NCBI GenBank assembly: GCA_017889845.1
Contig: JAGGAJ010000131.1
Location: 1 to 5,170 of the forward strand
Length of the DNA: 5,170 nucleotides
Origin: Deltaproteobacteria bacterium
Lineage (GTDB): Bacteria > Desulfobacterota > Deferrimicrobia > Deferrimicrobiales > Deferrimicrobiaceae
Direction of reading: 5' to 3'
Position 1 is the first letter of the stretch, and each line of letters begins with the position of its first letter. Below, in pieces: positions 5,022 to 5,170 of the stretch. The notes under the pieces are model-generated. The model saw only the letters and a list, made by a program, of their open reading frames with translations. It was not told the origin of the DNA and did not search any database. The translations under genes and the position numbers were made by a program.

Positions 5022-5170
5022 ATGAAGCGACCGATCATCGCATACGCGCTTGTCCTGAGCCTCGTTTTCGTCATCCGAGCGCCGGCTCATAGCGACGAGA
5101 ACCACGGGAAGCATGCAGACCGGCATGCTAACGACCACGCAGTTGCAATCGGCAAGCCGGGCGATCCCGG
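5022..5170 (+). CDS. His-rich exported protein, probable periplasmic cupredoxin (3' end cut by window)
   Basis: Only 49 codons are present, without a stop. The start has GGGAGGG (5008-5014) 7 nt upstream. Residues 1-22 form a signal peptide (Lys2, Arg3, hydrophobic core about 5-18, ending RAPA). The mature N-terminus is His-rich, with His at 23, 28, 31, 35 and 39, followed by AIGKPGDP. From memory of the family, a short His-rich segment followed by G-x-PGDP is typical of small periplasmic cupredoxin-like copper proteins, just before their first beta strand. The copper-binding Cys/His/Met residues would lie beyond the window, so the family is inferred from a short stretch. It follows the regulator by 109 nt in the same direction and may be read from the same transcript or from its own promoter. 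The export signal is well supported, the cupredoxin call moderately. Confidence 0.65.
   Translation, partial: MKRPIIAYALVLSLVFVIRAPAHSDENHGKHADRHANDHAVAIGKPGDP

Overview
The window is GC-rich (many codons end in G or C) and bacterial. The sulfate-type ABC importer, the NtrC-class sigma-54 activator and the cupredoxin-like exported protein suggest a Gram-negative bacterium, perhaps a deltaproteobacterium-like or environmental lineage. That assignment is inference from gene style only; no marker gene is present.

Left half (1-2460, minus strand): one compact operon read right to left. It encodes an exported substrate-binding protein of the sulfate/thiosulfate (Sbp/CysP) family, a CysT/CysW-type inner-membrane permease, and an ABC ATPase that runs off the left edge. 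The gene gaps are 12 nt and a 4-nt ATGA overlap, so the genes are probably co-transcribed and partly translationally coupled. The importer has one permease gene where classical sulfate importers have two. Its binding protein keeps part of the sulfate pocket (GSG, SGG) but differs at two expected contact regions, so the real oxyanion is uncertain. A sigma-70-like promoter (TTGACA, 17 bp, TACCCT) overlapped by a tandem ATACCCTA repeat drives the operon.

Middle (2461-3541): two long regulatory intergenic regions flank a 95-residue exported protein of unknown function. A very good sigma-54 promoter (TTGGCATGTCATATGCT) lies upstream of it, with a T-rich stretch after the -12 element. A second, weaker sigma-54-like promoter precedes the next gene. 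About 95-130 bp upstream of each promoter is a pair of related 14-bp partly palindromic sites (best copy GAAGAATAGTCTTC), and both pairs are spaced exactly 21 bp. This looks like the enhancer layout of one activator controlling two promoters. A strong hairpin follows the small gene.

Right part (3542-5170, plus strand): a complete three-domain NtrC-family response regulator (receiver, AAA+ with GAFTGA, Fis-type HTH), then the start of a His-rich exported protein that resembles periplasmic cupredoxins. The simplest model is that the regulator binds the paired sites, activates the small exported protein and its own gene from sigma-54 promoters, and responds to an envelope or metal signal. The partner histidine kinase is not in the window. 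The regulatory circuit is the most interesting content here.
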